Shown here: positions 42,158 to 51,616 of the stretch, piece after piece | Layout: the number at the start of each line of letters is the position of its first letter | Numbering within the stretch: the stretch's first letter is position 1 | Source: JAUIAI01 sp041396685 | GTDB lineage: Bacteria > Pseudomonadota > Gammaproteobacteria > Burkholderiales > Burkholderiaceae_E | Length of the DNA: 64,000 nucleotides | Assembly (NCBI GenBank): GCA_041396685.1 | Contig: JAWKYD010000013.1 | Span: forward strand, 124,001 to 188,000 | Reading direction: 5' to 3' | Position numbers and translations under genes: made by a program | The notes under the pieces: generated by a model | What the model saw: the letters and a program-made list of their open reading frames with translations, nothing else | Database searches by the model: none | Told to the model about the DNA's origin: nothing

Positions 42158-43366
42158 TCAGGGCAGAAAGCGCTCGGTCAGATCGTTCAGAAAGCGCAGT
42201 CCTTGCGCGGTCGGACGCAGCACTGACGGATCCGGATCGAGCAATCCGTCTTGCGCCGCGCGCAGCAGGCGCGCTCCGAGCGCGGCCCGACTCAGACCGG
42301 TGTGCGCCTCGAATAGCTCGGTCGGAACCCCATCGACCAGACGAAACGCATTGAGCGCGAACTCGAACACCATGTCGGCCGGCCCGAGCACCCGCTCGTG
42401 CTCGACCGCGGTCCCTCGAGCGACGGCCTCCAGGTAGCGCCTCGGATGGCGCCAGCGGCTGTGTCGCACCACCTTGTCGTGGAAGCTCAACTTGCCGTGG
42501 GCGCCGGCCCCCAGTCCGAGATAGTCGCCGAAACGCCAATAGTTGAGATTGTGGCGACAGCGCTGGCCGGGGGCGGCGAACGCCGATACCTCGTAGCGCT
42601 GCAGGCCGATATCGGCCGCGCAGGCATGCACGGCCTCGAACATGTCGGCCGCCAGGTCGTCGTCGGGCAGATTCGGCGGCGTGAAGCGGGCGAACAAGGT
42701 GTTGGGCTCGATCGTGAGCTGGTAACACGACCAATGCGGCGGCCGCCAGGCGCGAATCCGATCGAGATCGCGTTGCAGCGCGGCCATGTCCTGACCCGGC
42801 AGCGCAAACATCAGATCGAGGTTGTAGCGGTCGAAGCAGCGTGCCGCCTCGGCGATCGCCGCCTCGGCCTGGGCCGCATCGTGCACACGCCCCAGCCGGC
42901 TCAGAGCCGAATCGTCGAAACTCTGCACGCCGATCGAGAGCCGGTTGACGCCGGCGTCGCGGTAGGCTTTGAAGCGCTCGGCCTCGAAGGTTCCCGGATT
43001 GGCCTCGAGCGTAACCTCGACGTCGGCGCCGAGTCGAACGCGCGCCCTGACGGCGGCCAGCAGGCGGTCGATCTGGGCCGGCGCGAACAAGCTCGGCGTG
43101 CCCCCGCCGAAGAACACCGAGCTGACGCTGCGCCCCCAGATCAGTGGCAGAGATTGCTCGAGATCGACGATCAATGCATCGATGTAATCGTCCATCGCCG
43201 GCGAGTCGTCGCGCCGTTCGTGGGAATTGAAGTCGCAGTACGGGCATTTGCGCAGACACCAGGGCAGATGCACGTACAGGCCCAACGGCGGCGGCACGAA
43301 CGGACCGGCGCGCAAGCGAGGCGTCAGGGCCGACGTGACCGTCGTCCCGGTCTGATCCTCAGCCAT
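42158..43366 (-). CDS. hemW: Radical SAM heme chaperone HemW
   Basis: A 402-aa cytosolic protein that hands heme to target proteins; formerly annotated as anaerobic coproporphyrinogen oxidase. LYVHLPWCLRKCPYCDFNSH has the CxxxCxxC cluster-binding motif near the N-terminus, with VFFGGGTPSLF next, then RLSIGVQSFDD and ALPGQ. The C-terminal winged region (LGARLLRAAQDGLL) is typical of HemW. The ATG at 43366 overlaps the end of rdgB by eight bases. Confidence 0.92.
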   Translation of the reverse strand: MAEDQTGTTVTSALTPRLRAGPFVPPPLGLYVHLPWCLRKCPYCDFNSHERRDDSPAMDDYIDALIVDLEQSLPLIWGRSVSSVFFGGGTPSLFAPAQIDRLLAAVRARVRLGADVEVTLEANPGTFEAERFKAYRDAGVNRLSIGVQSFDDSALSRLGRVHDAAQAEAAIAEAARCFDRYNLDLMFALPGQDMAALQRDLDRIRAWRPPHWSCYQLTIEPNTLFARFTPPNLPDDDLAADMFEAVHACAADIGLQRYEVSAFAAPGQRCRHNLNYWRFGDYLGLGAGAHGKLSFHDKVVRHSRWRHPRRYLEAVARGTAVEHERVLGPADMVFEFALNAFRLVDGVPTELFEAHTGLSRAALGARLLRAAQDGLLDPDPSVLRPTAQGLRFLNDLTERFLP

Positions 43367-43991
43367 CACTGAGACGCTGCGCCAGATCCCGCATCGCCAG
43401 GGCGCGATGACTGATCCGGTTCTTGTCGTCGGGGTCGAGCTCGGCCGCCGTGCAGCCGCGCTCGGGCAACCAGAAGTGGGGGTCGTATCCGAACCCGTTC
43501 GCGCCCCGCGCCTCGGGAAGCACGATGCCGTGCCAGACGCCTTCGGCGACGATCGGACGGGGATCGTCGGGCGAGCGTATCCAGACCAGCACACAAACGT
43601 AGGTCGCCGCCCTGACGCGGGTATCGCTCAGGGACGGATCCAGCGCCCGCAGGGCCTCGATCAGACAGGCATTGTTGGCCGCATCACCGCTCGCGCCACC
43701 GCGGATGGCTGAGAAGCGCGCCGAGTGGACGCCCGGCGCGCCACCGAGGGCGGGCACACAAATGCCCGAATCGTCCGCCAGGGCAGGCAGACCACTGGCC
43801 TCACTGGCGTGTCGCGCCTTGGCCAGCGCATTCTCGACGAAGGTCTGGTGCGGCTCTTCGGCGGGCTCGATGCCGAGTTCGCCTTGCGACACGACCGTCA
43901 GGGTCAGAGGCGCGAGCAGACGCGCGAATTCGCGCAGCTTGCCGGCATTGGACGAGGCCAGCACCACGCGGCCACCGGGTGGATTCGCCAT
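43359..43991 (-). CDS. rdgB: XTP/dITP diphosphatase (RdgB/HAM1)
   Basis: A 210-aa house-cleaning pyrophosphatase removing non-canonical purine nucleotides such as XTP and dITP. Motifs are VVLASSNAGKLREFARLL at the N-terminus, FVENALAKARHAS, LADDSGICVPALGGAPGVHSARF and NGFGYDPHFWLPE, followed by NRISHRALA. It ends overlapping hemW and starts two bases after the rph stop, within a tight operon. Confidence 0.95.
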   Translation of the reverse strand: MANPPGGRVVLASSNAGKLREFARLLAPLTLTVVSQGELGIEPAEEPHQTFVENALAKARHASEASGLPALADDSGICVPALGGAPGVHSARFSAIRGGASGDAANNACLIEALRALDPSLSDTRVRAATYVCVLVWIRSPDDPRPIVAEGVWHGIVLPEARGANGFGYDPHFWLPERGCTAAELDPDDKNRISHRALAMRDLAQRLSDG

Positions 43992-43993
43992 GC

Positions 43994-44719
43994 TCAGAGC
44001 GCGGACAACGCGCGACGCTGTCCCGCGGCCAGCTCACCGATGCCCTGGCGGGCCAGCGCCAGCATCCGGTCGAGTTGCTCGCCCGTGAAAGGTTCGCCCT
44101 CGGCCGTACCTTGTAGTTCGACGATGCCACCGTCACCCGTCATGACGACATTCAGATCCGTGTCGCAGCCCGAATCCTCACCGTAGTCGAGATCGAGCAG
44201 CGGCCGGCCGCCGACCATGCCGACCGAGACCGCGGCGACCGAGTCGCGCAAGGGCAGCGAGTTCAGTTCACCGCTGCTGACCAGGCCGGAGAGCGCATCA
44301 TGCAGTGCCACGTAAGCGCCGGTGATGCTCGCGCAGCGGGTGCCGCCGTCGGCCTGCAGAACATCGCAATCAAGCGTGATCGTGCGCTCACCGAGCGCGC
44401 GCAGGTCGGTGACCGCCCGCAGGCTGCGACCTATCAGGCGCTGGATTTCCTGGGTGCGACCACTCTGCGCGCCACGCGCGGCCTCGCGCGCACCGCGGGT
44501 GTGGGTGGCCCGCGGCAGCATGCCGTACTCGGCGGTGACCCAGCCCTGACCTCGTCCGGCCAGAAAAGGAGGCACCCGGGCTTCGACGCTGGCCGTGCAC
44601 AACACGCGAGTGCGGCCCATCTCGATGAGCACGCTGCCCTCGGCGTGAATCGTGAACCGGCGAACGATGTTGAGTGGCCGCAATGCGTCCGGCGTGCGGC
44701 CGTCTTCGCGTGTGTTCAT
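43994..44719 (-). CDS. rph: Ribonuclease PH
   Basis: A 241-aa phosphorolytic 3'-5' exoribonuclease that trims tRNA 3' ends. Motifs are SVLIEMGRTRVLCTASVE, GWVTAEYGMLPRATHTR, SGRTQEIQRLIGRSLRA, LDCDVLQADGGTRCASI and LDLDYGEDSGCDTDLNVVMT. The ATG at 44719 (MNTREDGRTPDALRPL) matches the usual N-terminus. A longer frame upstream is not conserved. Confidence 0.95.
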   Translation of the reverse strand: MNTREDGRTPDALRPLNIVRRFTIHAEGSVLIEMGRTRVLCTASVEARVPPFLAGRGQGWVTAEYGMLPRATHTRGAREAARGAQSGRTQEIQRLIGRSLRAVTDLRALGERTITLDCDVLQADGGTRCASITGAYVALHDALSGLVSSGELNSLPLRDSVAAVSVGMVGGRPLLDLDYGEDSGCDTDLNVVMTGDGGIVELQGTAEGEPFTGEQLDRMLALARQGIGELAAGQRRALSAL

Positions 44720-44768
44720 GAAGATTCCGAGTCGGTGAGGAGCGGGTAATCGTACCGGGGTCGCGGCC

Positions 44769-45677
44769 TCACCTGCCACCGGAACGCTCGATCGCCGCGC
44801 GGATCTCGCTGATCGTGCGTTCGATCTCGTCTTCGGTGATCTCTTCGGTGCCGGCCTGCTCGTCGTCCCGCGTCATCGCGATCGTGGTGGTCATCGCTCC
44901 CTCGGGCATATCGGCCGACGAGAAACCACCGGGCGCATCGTCGGCCTCCCAGCGCACGACCAGGGCGGTGGCATTGTCGGCGGCCGGACCGCTTTGGACG
45001 ACCGCGCGCCGCACGAGTTTCGGGACCGCATCGCGCAGAGCCTCGCTTTCGATCAGGCCGATGAAGTCGGTCTCCGGAACACAGGCCCAGACGCCGTCCG
45101 AGCAGAGCAGCAGATGATCGCCGCGGCGCAGGGCGTGCGCACCGTTGAGTTCGATCTGCGGCGCGAAAGGAGATCCCAGGCAGTTCAGGACCTTGTTGCG
45201 CTCGGGGTGGGTCTCCTGCTCTTCGGGGCGGATCAACCCCATGCGCAACAAACTCTGAACCTTGGAGTGGTCTTCGGTGCGTTGGTGGACACGCCCGTCG
45301 CGCAGCCAGTAGAGCCGGGAATCACCGGCATGCGCCCACCAGATGTGACCGTGCTGGATGATCGCCGCGACCACGGTGGTGCGCGGCGACTCGGGCATCT
45401 GATGCTCTTGCTGGTAGCGCAGGATGTCTCGATGTGCGGCCTGCAATGCCTGGTCGAGGAAGCCGGCGGGATCGGCCAGCACCGGCCGCGCCCGGCGCTG
45501 AAACAGCCCTCCGACCGCCTGCAGCGTGAGTTGTGCCGCGACCTCACCACGCAAATGCCCGCCCATGCCATCGGCGACGATCAGCAGCAGGCACTCACGC
45601 GTGTAGGAATAGCCCATGCGGTCCTGATTGACCTGGCGGGCACCGATAACCGAATCCTGAAAAATGGAAAAACGCAC
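44769..45677 (-). CDS. PP2C-family serine/threonine phosphatase
   Basis: A 302-aa metal-dependent protein phosphatase. VNQDRMGYSY, LLLIVADGMGGHLRGEVAAQ (metal Asp), WWAHAGDSRLYWLRDG and LLLCSDGVWACV with a late DNATALVV give the PP2C metal sites in order. The last 50 residues are acidic and may be disordered. It lies four bases after the kinase gene, so the two probably form an antagonistic phosphorylation pair. No membrane segment. Confidence 0.9.
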   Translation of the reverse strand: MRFSIFQDSVIGARQVNQDRMGYSYTRECLLLIVADGMGGHLRGEVAAQLTLQAVGGLFQRRARPVLADPAGFLDQALQAAHRDILRYQQEHQMPESPRTTVVAAIIQHGHIWWAHAGDSRLYWLRDGRVHQRTEDHSKVQSLLRMGLIRPEEQETHPERNKVLNCLGSPFAPQIELNGAHALRRGDHLLLCSDGVWACVPETDFIGLIESEALRDAVPKLVRRAVVQSGPAADNATALVVRWEADDAPGGFSSADMPEGAMTTTIAMTRDDEQAGTEEITEDEIERTISEIRAAIERSGGR

Positions 45678-45681
45678 GTGC

Positions 45682-46800
45682 TTATCCGTTGGGCATGATC
45701 AGGCTGTGCTGATGGTTGTCGGCGCCCGAATCGCGGTGCGCGAGGCGCATCAGCCAGCGCGGCCAACGATCCCTGGGCACCGGCGGCAGATCGATCGCGC
45801 GCAATGCGCGCTGCAGGGCGAACACGCTCTGCGGGCGCTCCACGGGGTCGAGCTTGACGCACCAGAGGACGATATCGAGCAGCGCCTGCGAATAGGCATC
45901 GGCGAGCTCGTCGATGGCTTTGAGGAGTTCGTCGTCGGCCTGTCGCTTATCGGCCGGTTGCGGTGGCTTGCCGGCCATACACGCGTACATACTGGTACCG
46001 AGGCCGTAGATGTCGGTCCAGGGGCCCAGCGGGCTTTCGCGGCGGTAGAGCTCGGGAGCCGCGAATCCCGGCGTGTACATCGGGAAAAGCTTGGGCAGAT
46101 CGTCGTCCAGCGCCCGCCGGGCGGCGCCGAAATCGAGCAGCAGCGGCGTGCCGTCCATGCGCAGATAGATGTTCGCGGGCTTGAGATCGAGATGCAGCAG
46201 ACGGTTGGCGTGAACCTCGCGCAGACCGTTCATGACGAGATTGAACACATGCAGCACGTGGCGCTCCGGCAACATGCCGCGCGCGGACTCCGGACCCGCC
46301 GCAGTTGTCGCGGCACGGCCCAGTCTGCCCCGCGCGGCGGCAAGCAGTCGGCCGGCCGGCGTTCGCGCGGCCTTCTCGGCCTCGGCGGCGGCCGCGGCGG
46401 CATCGCGATGCGCCTTGCGGTGACGCAGCACGATCTCCTGAAGGCTACGCCCCTGCTCGAAGGCCATCACCATATAAACCGTCTCGTGCGCTCGAAAGAA
46501 GTTCACCACGCGCACGACGTTGGGATGAAAGATTCGCGCGAGCGTGCGCCCCTCCTCGAAGAAGCACTTGAGGCCGTTGCGAAACGTCGTCTGGTGCTTG
46601 TGCTCGACCACCGGCACCAGCTCGCCCTCGTGACGCGTGACCAGGTTGCTCGGCAGATATTCCTTGATCGCGAACTGCACGCCCCGGTGATCTTCGGCGA
46701 GATAGACGATCGAGAAACCGCCGCTCGCGATCCGGCGTACGATCCGATAGCCGTTGAGCTCGAGCCCGTCGGGAAGTGCTGCGTTTTTTTGGCTAGCCAT
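45682..46800 (-). CDS. Eukaryotic-like serine/threonine protein kinase
   Basis: A 372-aa Hanks-type kinase. RRIASGGFSIVYLAED is the glycine loop, FAIKEYLP has the ATP Lys, LLHLDLKPANIYLR is the catalytic loop (HLD rather than HRD) and LLDFGAARR the Mg-binding DFG, with an APE-like APELYRR. An Ala-rich insert (about residues 135-175) lies in the middle. There are no PASTA repeats and no membrane helix, so the protein is likely cytosolic. It is coupled to the PP2C gene. Targets are unknown. Confidence 0.9.
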   Translation of the reverse strand: MASQKNAALPDGLELNGYRIVRRIASGGFSIVYLAEDHRGVQFAIKEYLPSNLVTRHEGELVPVVEHKHQTTFRNGLKCFFEEGRTLARIFHPNVVRVVNFFRAHETVYMVMAFEQGRSLQEIVLRHRKAHRDAAAAAAEAEKAARTPAGRLLAAARGRLGRAATTAAGPESARGMLPERHVLHVFNLVMNGLREVHANRLLHLDLKPANIYLRMDGTPLLLDFGAARRALDDDLPKLFPMYTPGFAAPELYRRESPLGPWTDIYGLGTSMYACMAGKPPQPADKRQADDELLKAIDELADAYSQALLDIVLWCVKLDPVERPQSVFALQRALRAIDLPPVPRDRWPRWLMRLAHRDSGADNHQHSLIMPNG

Positions 46801-46919
46801 GAATCAGACGGAACTCTCCCAGACGCTCTGGGGCAATTGGCGTGGCAGAATTTTACGTTCTTAATCGTCCAGGCCCGCCGTTTCTCCCCGTGAAAGATCC
46901 CGCTTCCGCAACACGTCCG

Positions 46920-47804
46920 ATGCAAAGCATGACCGGCTATGCATCGGCGGCCTGTGACGACCCCTTGCCGATCACCATCGATTTGCGCGGTGTCAACGGC
47001 CGCTTTCTCGACCTCTCGCTTCGCATGCCCGACGAACTGCGCGGAATCGAGCACGAGATCCGCGAGCGGATCCGGTCAGCCATCGCGCGCGGCAAGGTCG
47101 AGTGCCGGATCAGCCTGAACCGGGACACTCCGCTGATGCGCGCCGATCCCGATCCGATCCAGCTCGAGCGGGTGGTGCGCCACCTTGAGAGCCTGCGCCG
47201 GGTGTTACCCGATCTGCAACCGCCGTCGGCCACCGCCCTGCTGTCGATGCCAGGCTTGTTCAGCGAGAAGATCGACGCGGACCGCATCCGCGCTCCCCTG
47301 CTGGCGGCGCTTGCGCAAGCACTCGACCAGTTCCAGCAATCCCGGGTTGCCGAGGGGGCGCGGCTCGCCGAATTCATCCGCGCGCGGCTCGACGGCATCG
47401 AGCACACCGCGAATTCACTGGCCGCGGCCGCTCCGGCCCTGCTCGAGCGCTTCCAGAGCCGCCTGGTCGAGCGCCTCGAAAAAGTGCTCGGCGGCATCGA
47501 CGGTGCCGAGCGGATACCGCAGGACGAGCTGATGGCGCGGGTGCGCCAGGAGGTCGCCACGTACGGCCTGAGGATCGATACGGCCGAGGAAATCGACAGA
47601 TTGCGCAGCCACGTGCAGGAGTTCCGCCAACGCCTCGACGGCCACGGGCCGGTCGGCAAGCGGCTCGATTTCCTGACCCAGGAACTCAATCGCGAGGCCA
47701 ACACCCTGGCCTCGAAGGCCGCCGGACTGGACATCGCTCACGCCGCAGTCGAGCTCAAGGTATTGATCGAGCAGATACGAGAACAGATCCAGAACCTGGA
47801 ATGA
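46920..47804 (+). CDS. yicC: YicC family endoribonuclease-type protein
   Basis: A 294-aa protein of the YicC family, reported in E. coli to be a stress-related endoribonuclease. The N-terminal domain starts MQSMTGYASA and the central and C-terminal DUF1732 region ends KRLDFLTQELNREANTLASKA, then VELKVLIEQIREQIQNLE. The stop overlaps the gmk start by two bases. It is divergent from the kinase gene. Confidence 0.93.
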   Translation: MQSMTGYASAACDDPLPITIDLRGVNGRFLDLSLRMPDELRGIEHEIRERIRSAIARGKVECRISLNRDTPLMRADPDPIQLERVVRHLESLRRVLPDLQPPSATALLSMPGLFSEKIDADRIRAPLLAALAQALDQFQQSRVAEGARLAEFIRARLDGIEHTANSLAAAAPALLERFQSRLVERLEKVLGGIDGAERIPQDELMARVRQEVATYGLRIDTAEEIDRLRSHVQEFRQRLDGHGPVGKRLDFLTQELNREANTLASKAAGLDIAHAAVELKVLIEQIREQIQNLE

Positions 47805-48454
47805 CCATGACCGACACCGCGGCCGACCCCGCCGGCAGCCTGTTCATCGTCGTCGCCCCATCGGGCGCCGGCAAGACATCGCTGGTTCGCGCCTTGCTCG
47901 ACCAACATGCCGGGCTGCAACTGTCGATCTCCTACACCACCCGCCCGCCCCGGCCCGGCGAGGTCAACGGCCGTGACTACGTCTTCATCGACCGGCACGA
48001 GTTCGAACGCCATCGCGAGGCCGGCGAGTTCCTCGAGTGGGCCGAGGTGCACGGCAACCTGTATGGCACTTCGAAGGCCTGGATCCGGTCACGGATGGCC
48101 GGCGGCGCCGACATCCTGCTCGAGATCGACTGGCAGGGAGCCGAACAGGTGGCCCGCCAGATACCCGATGCGGTGCGAATCTTCATCGTCCCGCCATCGA
48201 TCGAGGAACTGAGCATGCGCCTGCGGCGGCGGGGTCAGGATTCCGAGGAGACCATCGAGCGTCGTGTCCTGGCCGCCACTCGCGAGTTGCAGGAGGCCAA
48301 CAAGTGCGAATATGTTATTATTAATCAAGACTTTGCTAGCGCCTTGGCCGACCTGAGCGCGGTCGTTCGCGGTTCACGAACGCGTTTCCGTCAGCAATTC
48401 GCCCGTCATCAGGCCTTGTTCGAACAGCTCGGTATCCGCCCGTGTGACGATTAG
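47801..48454 (+). CDS. gmk: Guanylate kinase
   Basis: A 217-aa cytosolic kinase converting GMP to GDP with ATP. It shows the P-loop APSGAGKTS, SYTTRPPRPGEVNGRDYVF (GMP binding), GNLYGTSKAWI and LLEIDWQGAEQV. A second ATG two codons downstream is also possible. It is part of the yicC-gmk-rpoZ-spoT run, joining nucleotide metabolism to stringent control. Confidence 0.95.
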   Translation: MTMTDTAADPAGSLFIVVAPSGAGKTSLVRALLDQHAGLQLSISYTTRPPRPGEVNGRDYVFIDRHEFERHREAGEFLEWAEVHGNLYGTSKAWIRSRMAGGADILLEIDWQGAEQVARQIPDAVRIFIVPPSIEELSMRLRRRGQDSEETIERRVLAATRELQEANKCEYVIINQDFASALADLSAVVRGSRTRFRQQFARHQALFEQLGIRPCDD

Positions 48455-48568
48455 GCGCTCGTCGACGTCTTGCAGGCCGAGACGATGCTTGCCGCAGTCG
48501 CCCGTTTTCACCTTTGCCGCAGCTGGTTTCTTTGCGGTACTCCTTCTCTTTCCGGATCATTCATTACC

Positions 48569-48772
48569 ATGGCCCGTATCACCGTCGAAGATTGTCTGCA
48601 GCAGATTCCCAACCGCTTCGAGCTCACGCTGGCGGCGACCTACCGTGCCCGCATGCTGGCCCAGGGTCACACGCCCAAGATCGACGCCAAAGACAAACCG
48701 ACGGTCACCGCGCTGCGCGAGATCGCCTCCGGTGAAATCGGTCGGGAGATGCTGCGCCGCGTACCCACTTGA
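48569..48772 (+). CDS. rpoZ: RNA polymerase omega subunit
   Basis: A 67-aa omega subunit starting MARITVEDCLQQIPNRFELTLAATYRAR, the universal core of the family, and ending at the GEIGREMLRR segment. It helps assemble RNA polymerase and forms part of a ppGpp site. The 114-bp gap to gmk may hold its promoter. The stop overlaps the spoT start. Confidence 0.95.
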   Translation: MARITVEDCLQQIPNRFELTLAATYRARMLAQGHTPKIDAKDKPTVTALREIASGEIGREMLRRVPT

Positions 48773-50991
48773 ATACACCCGAGCCGCAAGCCATCGCGGC
48801 CGCGATAGCGGCCGAACCAGACGCCTCGCCGCCAGCCGAGGCGCTGATCTATTCGGCCCTTCCAGAAAGCATTCACGTCGCCACCCTGGCGACCCTGATG
48901 GAAACCGTCGCCGCCTACCTGGGTGACGAAGACCAGCGTCGCATCCGTGACGCCTACCGCTTCGGCGACGAGGCCCATCTGGGTCAGTTCCGCTCGAGCG
49001 GCGAACCCTACATCTCGCACCCGATCGCCGTCGCCGAAATCTGCGCGGGTTGGAAACTCGACGCCGAGTCGATCATGGCCGCGCTCCTGCACGACACTGT
49101 GGAGGACACCTCGGTGTCGAAGCAGGATGTGCTCGAGCACTTCGGCTCGCAGGTCGCTGAAATCGTCGACGGCCTGTCCAAGCTGGACCGGGTCAGCATC
49201 AGCTCGCGCGAGGCGCGGCAGGCTGAGAGCTTTCGCAAGATGCTGCTGGCCATGGCGCGTGACGTGCGCGTCATCCTGATCAAGCTGGCCGACCGTCTGC
49301 ACAACATGCGCACGATCGGCGTGCTCGGCCCCGAGAAGCGGCGCCGCATCGCGTTCGAGACCTTGCAGGTGTATGCACCGATCGCCAGCCGGCTCGGCCT
49401 GTACAAGCTCTATCGCGAGTTGCTCGACCTGTCCTTTCGGGCCGCCTATCCGAAGCGCTTCGAGGTTCTGAGCAAGGCCGTGCGGGCGGCACGTGGCAAT
49501 CGTCGCGAGACCATCGCGAAGGTCTACGGCGAGGTTCAGAAGGCACTGCCGAAGGCGGGCGTGCATGCCAAGGTGTTCGCGCGCGAGAAGGCGCTCTACG
49601 CCATCTATCAGAAGATGCGCCACAAGCATCTGCCGTTCTCGAAGGTCTACGACGTCTACGGCGTCAGGGTGATCGTCGAAACCGAGCTCGACTGCTACAA
49701 GGCCCTCGGTGCGCTGCATTTGACATACAAGCCGATTCCCGGCCGCTTCAAGGATTACATCGCGCTCGGCAAGGAGAATGGCTACCAGTCCCTGCATACG
49801 TCGCTGATGGGGCCCTCGAACATGCCGATCGAGTTTCAGATCCGCACCGAGGAAATGCAACGCATCGCCGAGAGCGGCGTCGCCGCGCACTGGCTCTACA
49901 AGAGCGATGGCGAGAACTTCTCCGATCTGCAAAAGCTCGCGCACACGTGGCTCAAGACCCTGATCGACATCCAGCACAACACCGGCGATCCGCTGGAGTT
50001 CATGGATCACGTCAAGGTCGATCTGTTCCCCGACGAGGTCTACGTGTTCACGCCGCGCGGCGACATCCGCGCCCTGCCGCGCCACGCGACCGTGCTCGAT
50101 TTCGCCTATTCGGTGCATACCGACGTCGGTAACAAAGCGGTCGGCGCGCGCGTCAACGATTCGCCCGCCCGTCTGAACGAACCACTGGCCAGCGGCGACG
50201 TGGTCGAGATCGTCACCAGCGACACCGCGCATCCGCAGCCGGTCTGGTTGTCTTATGTACGCAGTGGCAAGGCGCGTTCGGAGATCCGTCACTTCCTCAA
50301 GACGATGCGCTACGAGCAGTCGGTCGCGCTCGGGCGGCGCTTGTTCCAACAATCGCTCAGCAGCCTCGGCATCGACGTCAACGGTGTCGATTCCGATCTC
50401 GCCGAGCGAACCGCCCGCGACAGCGGCGCCGCCGATCTCGAGGCCTTGTATGCCGACATCGGCATTGGTAAACGGCTTGCCCAGCTCGAGGCGCGTTCGC
50501 TGGCCCTGCAGGTACGAGGCAAGACCGTCGCGGCACGCATCGTGCCCCGTCTGGCTCCGGTGCTGATTCGCGGCGACGAGCGCGGTGCGATCACGTTCGC
50601 GAATTGCTGCCTGCCGATTCCAGGCGACCAGATCATCGGTCATTTACGGGGCGGTCACGGCCTGACCCTGCACCGGGCCCGTTGCAAGACCGCACAGCGG
50701 CAACGCGATCGCGATGCCGACCGTTTCATCGAGGTCGACTGGGCCGATCAGCTCGAGGACGTGTTTCGCACGCGCATCGAACTCGAGGTCAAGGCCGGCC
50801 GCGGCACGCTCGGCAAAGTGGCGGCCGAAATCGCCGCCAGCGACGCGAACATCGTCGACGTGGCCATGCACGAGCAGGAACAGATCGGCCGGCTCGAGTT
50901 CGTGATCCAGGTGCGCGACCGTACACACCTGGCGCAGTTGCTGCGCAATTTGCGGCGCCTGCCCGACGTGAACTCGGTCTGCCGTCTCTGA
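48769..50991 (+). CDS. spoT: Bifunctional (p)ppGpp synthetase/hydrolase SpoT
   Basis: A 740-aa Rel/SpoT protein. The active HD hydrolase domain (SHPIAVAEICAGW...AALLHDTVEDT) lies near residues 80-180. The synthetase (KVYDVYGVRVIV, KDYIALGKENGYQSLHTSL) is at about 285-360, TGS (VYVFTPRGDIRALPRHATVLDFAY) near 425-485 and ACT at the C-terminus. Translation apparently starts at TTG within ACTTGA, overlapping the rpoZ stop; the next ATG (48898) would cut 43 residues that are not strongly conserved. Both activities should be present. Confidence 0.93.
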   Translation: MNTPEPQAIAAAIAAEPDASPPAEALIYSALPESIHVATLATLMETVAAYLGDEDQRRIRDAYRFGDEAHLGQFRSSGEPYISHPIAVAEICAGWKLDAESIMAALLHDTVEDTSVSKQDVLEHFGSQVAEIVDGLSKLDRVSISSREARQAESFRKMLLAMARDVRVILIKLADRLHNMRTIGVLGPEKRRRIAFETLQVYAPIASRLGLYKLYRELLDLSFRAAYPKRFEVLSKAVRAARGNRRETIAKVYGEVQKALPKAGVHAKVFAREKALYAIYQKMRHKHLPFSKVYDVYGVRVIVETELDCYKALGALHLTYKPIPGRFKDYIALGKENGYQSLHTSLMGPSNMPIEFQIRTEEMQRIAESGVAAHWLYKSDGENFSDLQKLAHTWLKTLIDIQHNTGDPLEFMDHVKVDLFPDEVYVFTPRGDIRALPRHATVLDFAYSVHTDVGNKAVGARVNDSPARLNEPLASGDVVEIVTSDTAHPQPVWLSYVRSGKARSEIRHFLKTMRYEQSVALGRRLFQQSLSSLGIDVNGVDSDLAERTARDSGAADLEALYADIGIGKRLAQLEARSLALQVRGKTVAARIVPRLAPVLIRGDERGAITFANCCLPIPGDQIIGHLRGGHGLTLHRARCKTAQRQRDRDADRFIEVDWADQLEDVFRTRIELEVKAGRGTLGKVAAEIAASDANIVDVAMHEQEQIGRLEFVIQVRDRTHLAQLLRNLRRLPDVNSVCRL

Positions 50992-51036
50992 GCGCCGAAC
51001 ACCGCCGCCGCTGACGAGCCGGGACATCGGCCGGTT

Positions 51037-51597
51037 TCAGGCGGGCGGGTAGTCGACCTCGACGATCTCGAGAATGTCTTCTCCGACCGGGGTACGCAGC
51101 ACGACTTCGTCGCCGAGGGAGGCCTTGATCAACGCACGCGACACGGGGGCGATCCAGCTCACGCGCCCGTGCGCCGGATCGACCTCGTCGACACCGACGA
51201 TCGTGACCGTTTCCGGCCCCTCACCGTTGCGCAGAAAGCTCACCGTCGCGCCGAAGAAGACCTTGTCGCGCTGTTCCTGCAGGGAGGGATCGACCACCAC
51301 CGCGGTCTCGAGCCGTTTGGTCAGGAAGCGTATGCGACGGTCGATCTCACGCAAGCGTTTCTTGCCGTAGATGTAATCGCCGTTCTCGGAGCGATCGCCG
51401 TTGGAGGCGGCCCAGGAAACCACGGCTACGACCTCGGGGCGTTGCACATCGATGAGCTCGAGCAATTCGGAGCGCAGGGCATCGCGGCCACCGGGCGTGA
51501 TGTAGTTGCGAAACCCGGCCGGCAACGCCGGCGCGTCGGCGGCGCCTTCGGCGTCGTCGTCGTCATTGTCGGACTCACGAACGAAGGCCTTGTTCAA
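51037..51597 (-). CDS. greB: Transcription elongation factor GreB
   Basis: A 186-aa Gre factor that rescues backtracked RNA polymerase by stimulating transcript cleavage. YITPGGRDALRSELLELI begins the coiled coil; SWAASNGDRSENGDYIYGKKRLREID is the tip region with acidic residues and the GreB-type spacing. The C-terminal domain has VGVDEVDPAHGRVSWIAPVSRALI. An acidic 25-residue N-terminal extension (DNDDDDAEGAAD) precedes the domain. Convergent with spoT. Confidence 0.93.
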   Translation of the reverse strand: MNKAFVRESDNDDDDAEGAADAPALPAGFRNYITPGGRDALRSELLELIDVQRPEVVAVVSWAASNGDRSENGDYIYGKKRLREIDRRIRFLTKRLETAVVVDPSLQEQRDKVFFGATVSFLRNGEGPETVTIVGVDEVDPAHGRVSWIAPVSRALIKASLGDEVVLRTPVGEDILEIVEVDYPPA

Positions 51598-51616
51598 TGC
51601 CGTAGCGCCCCGCGAC

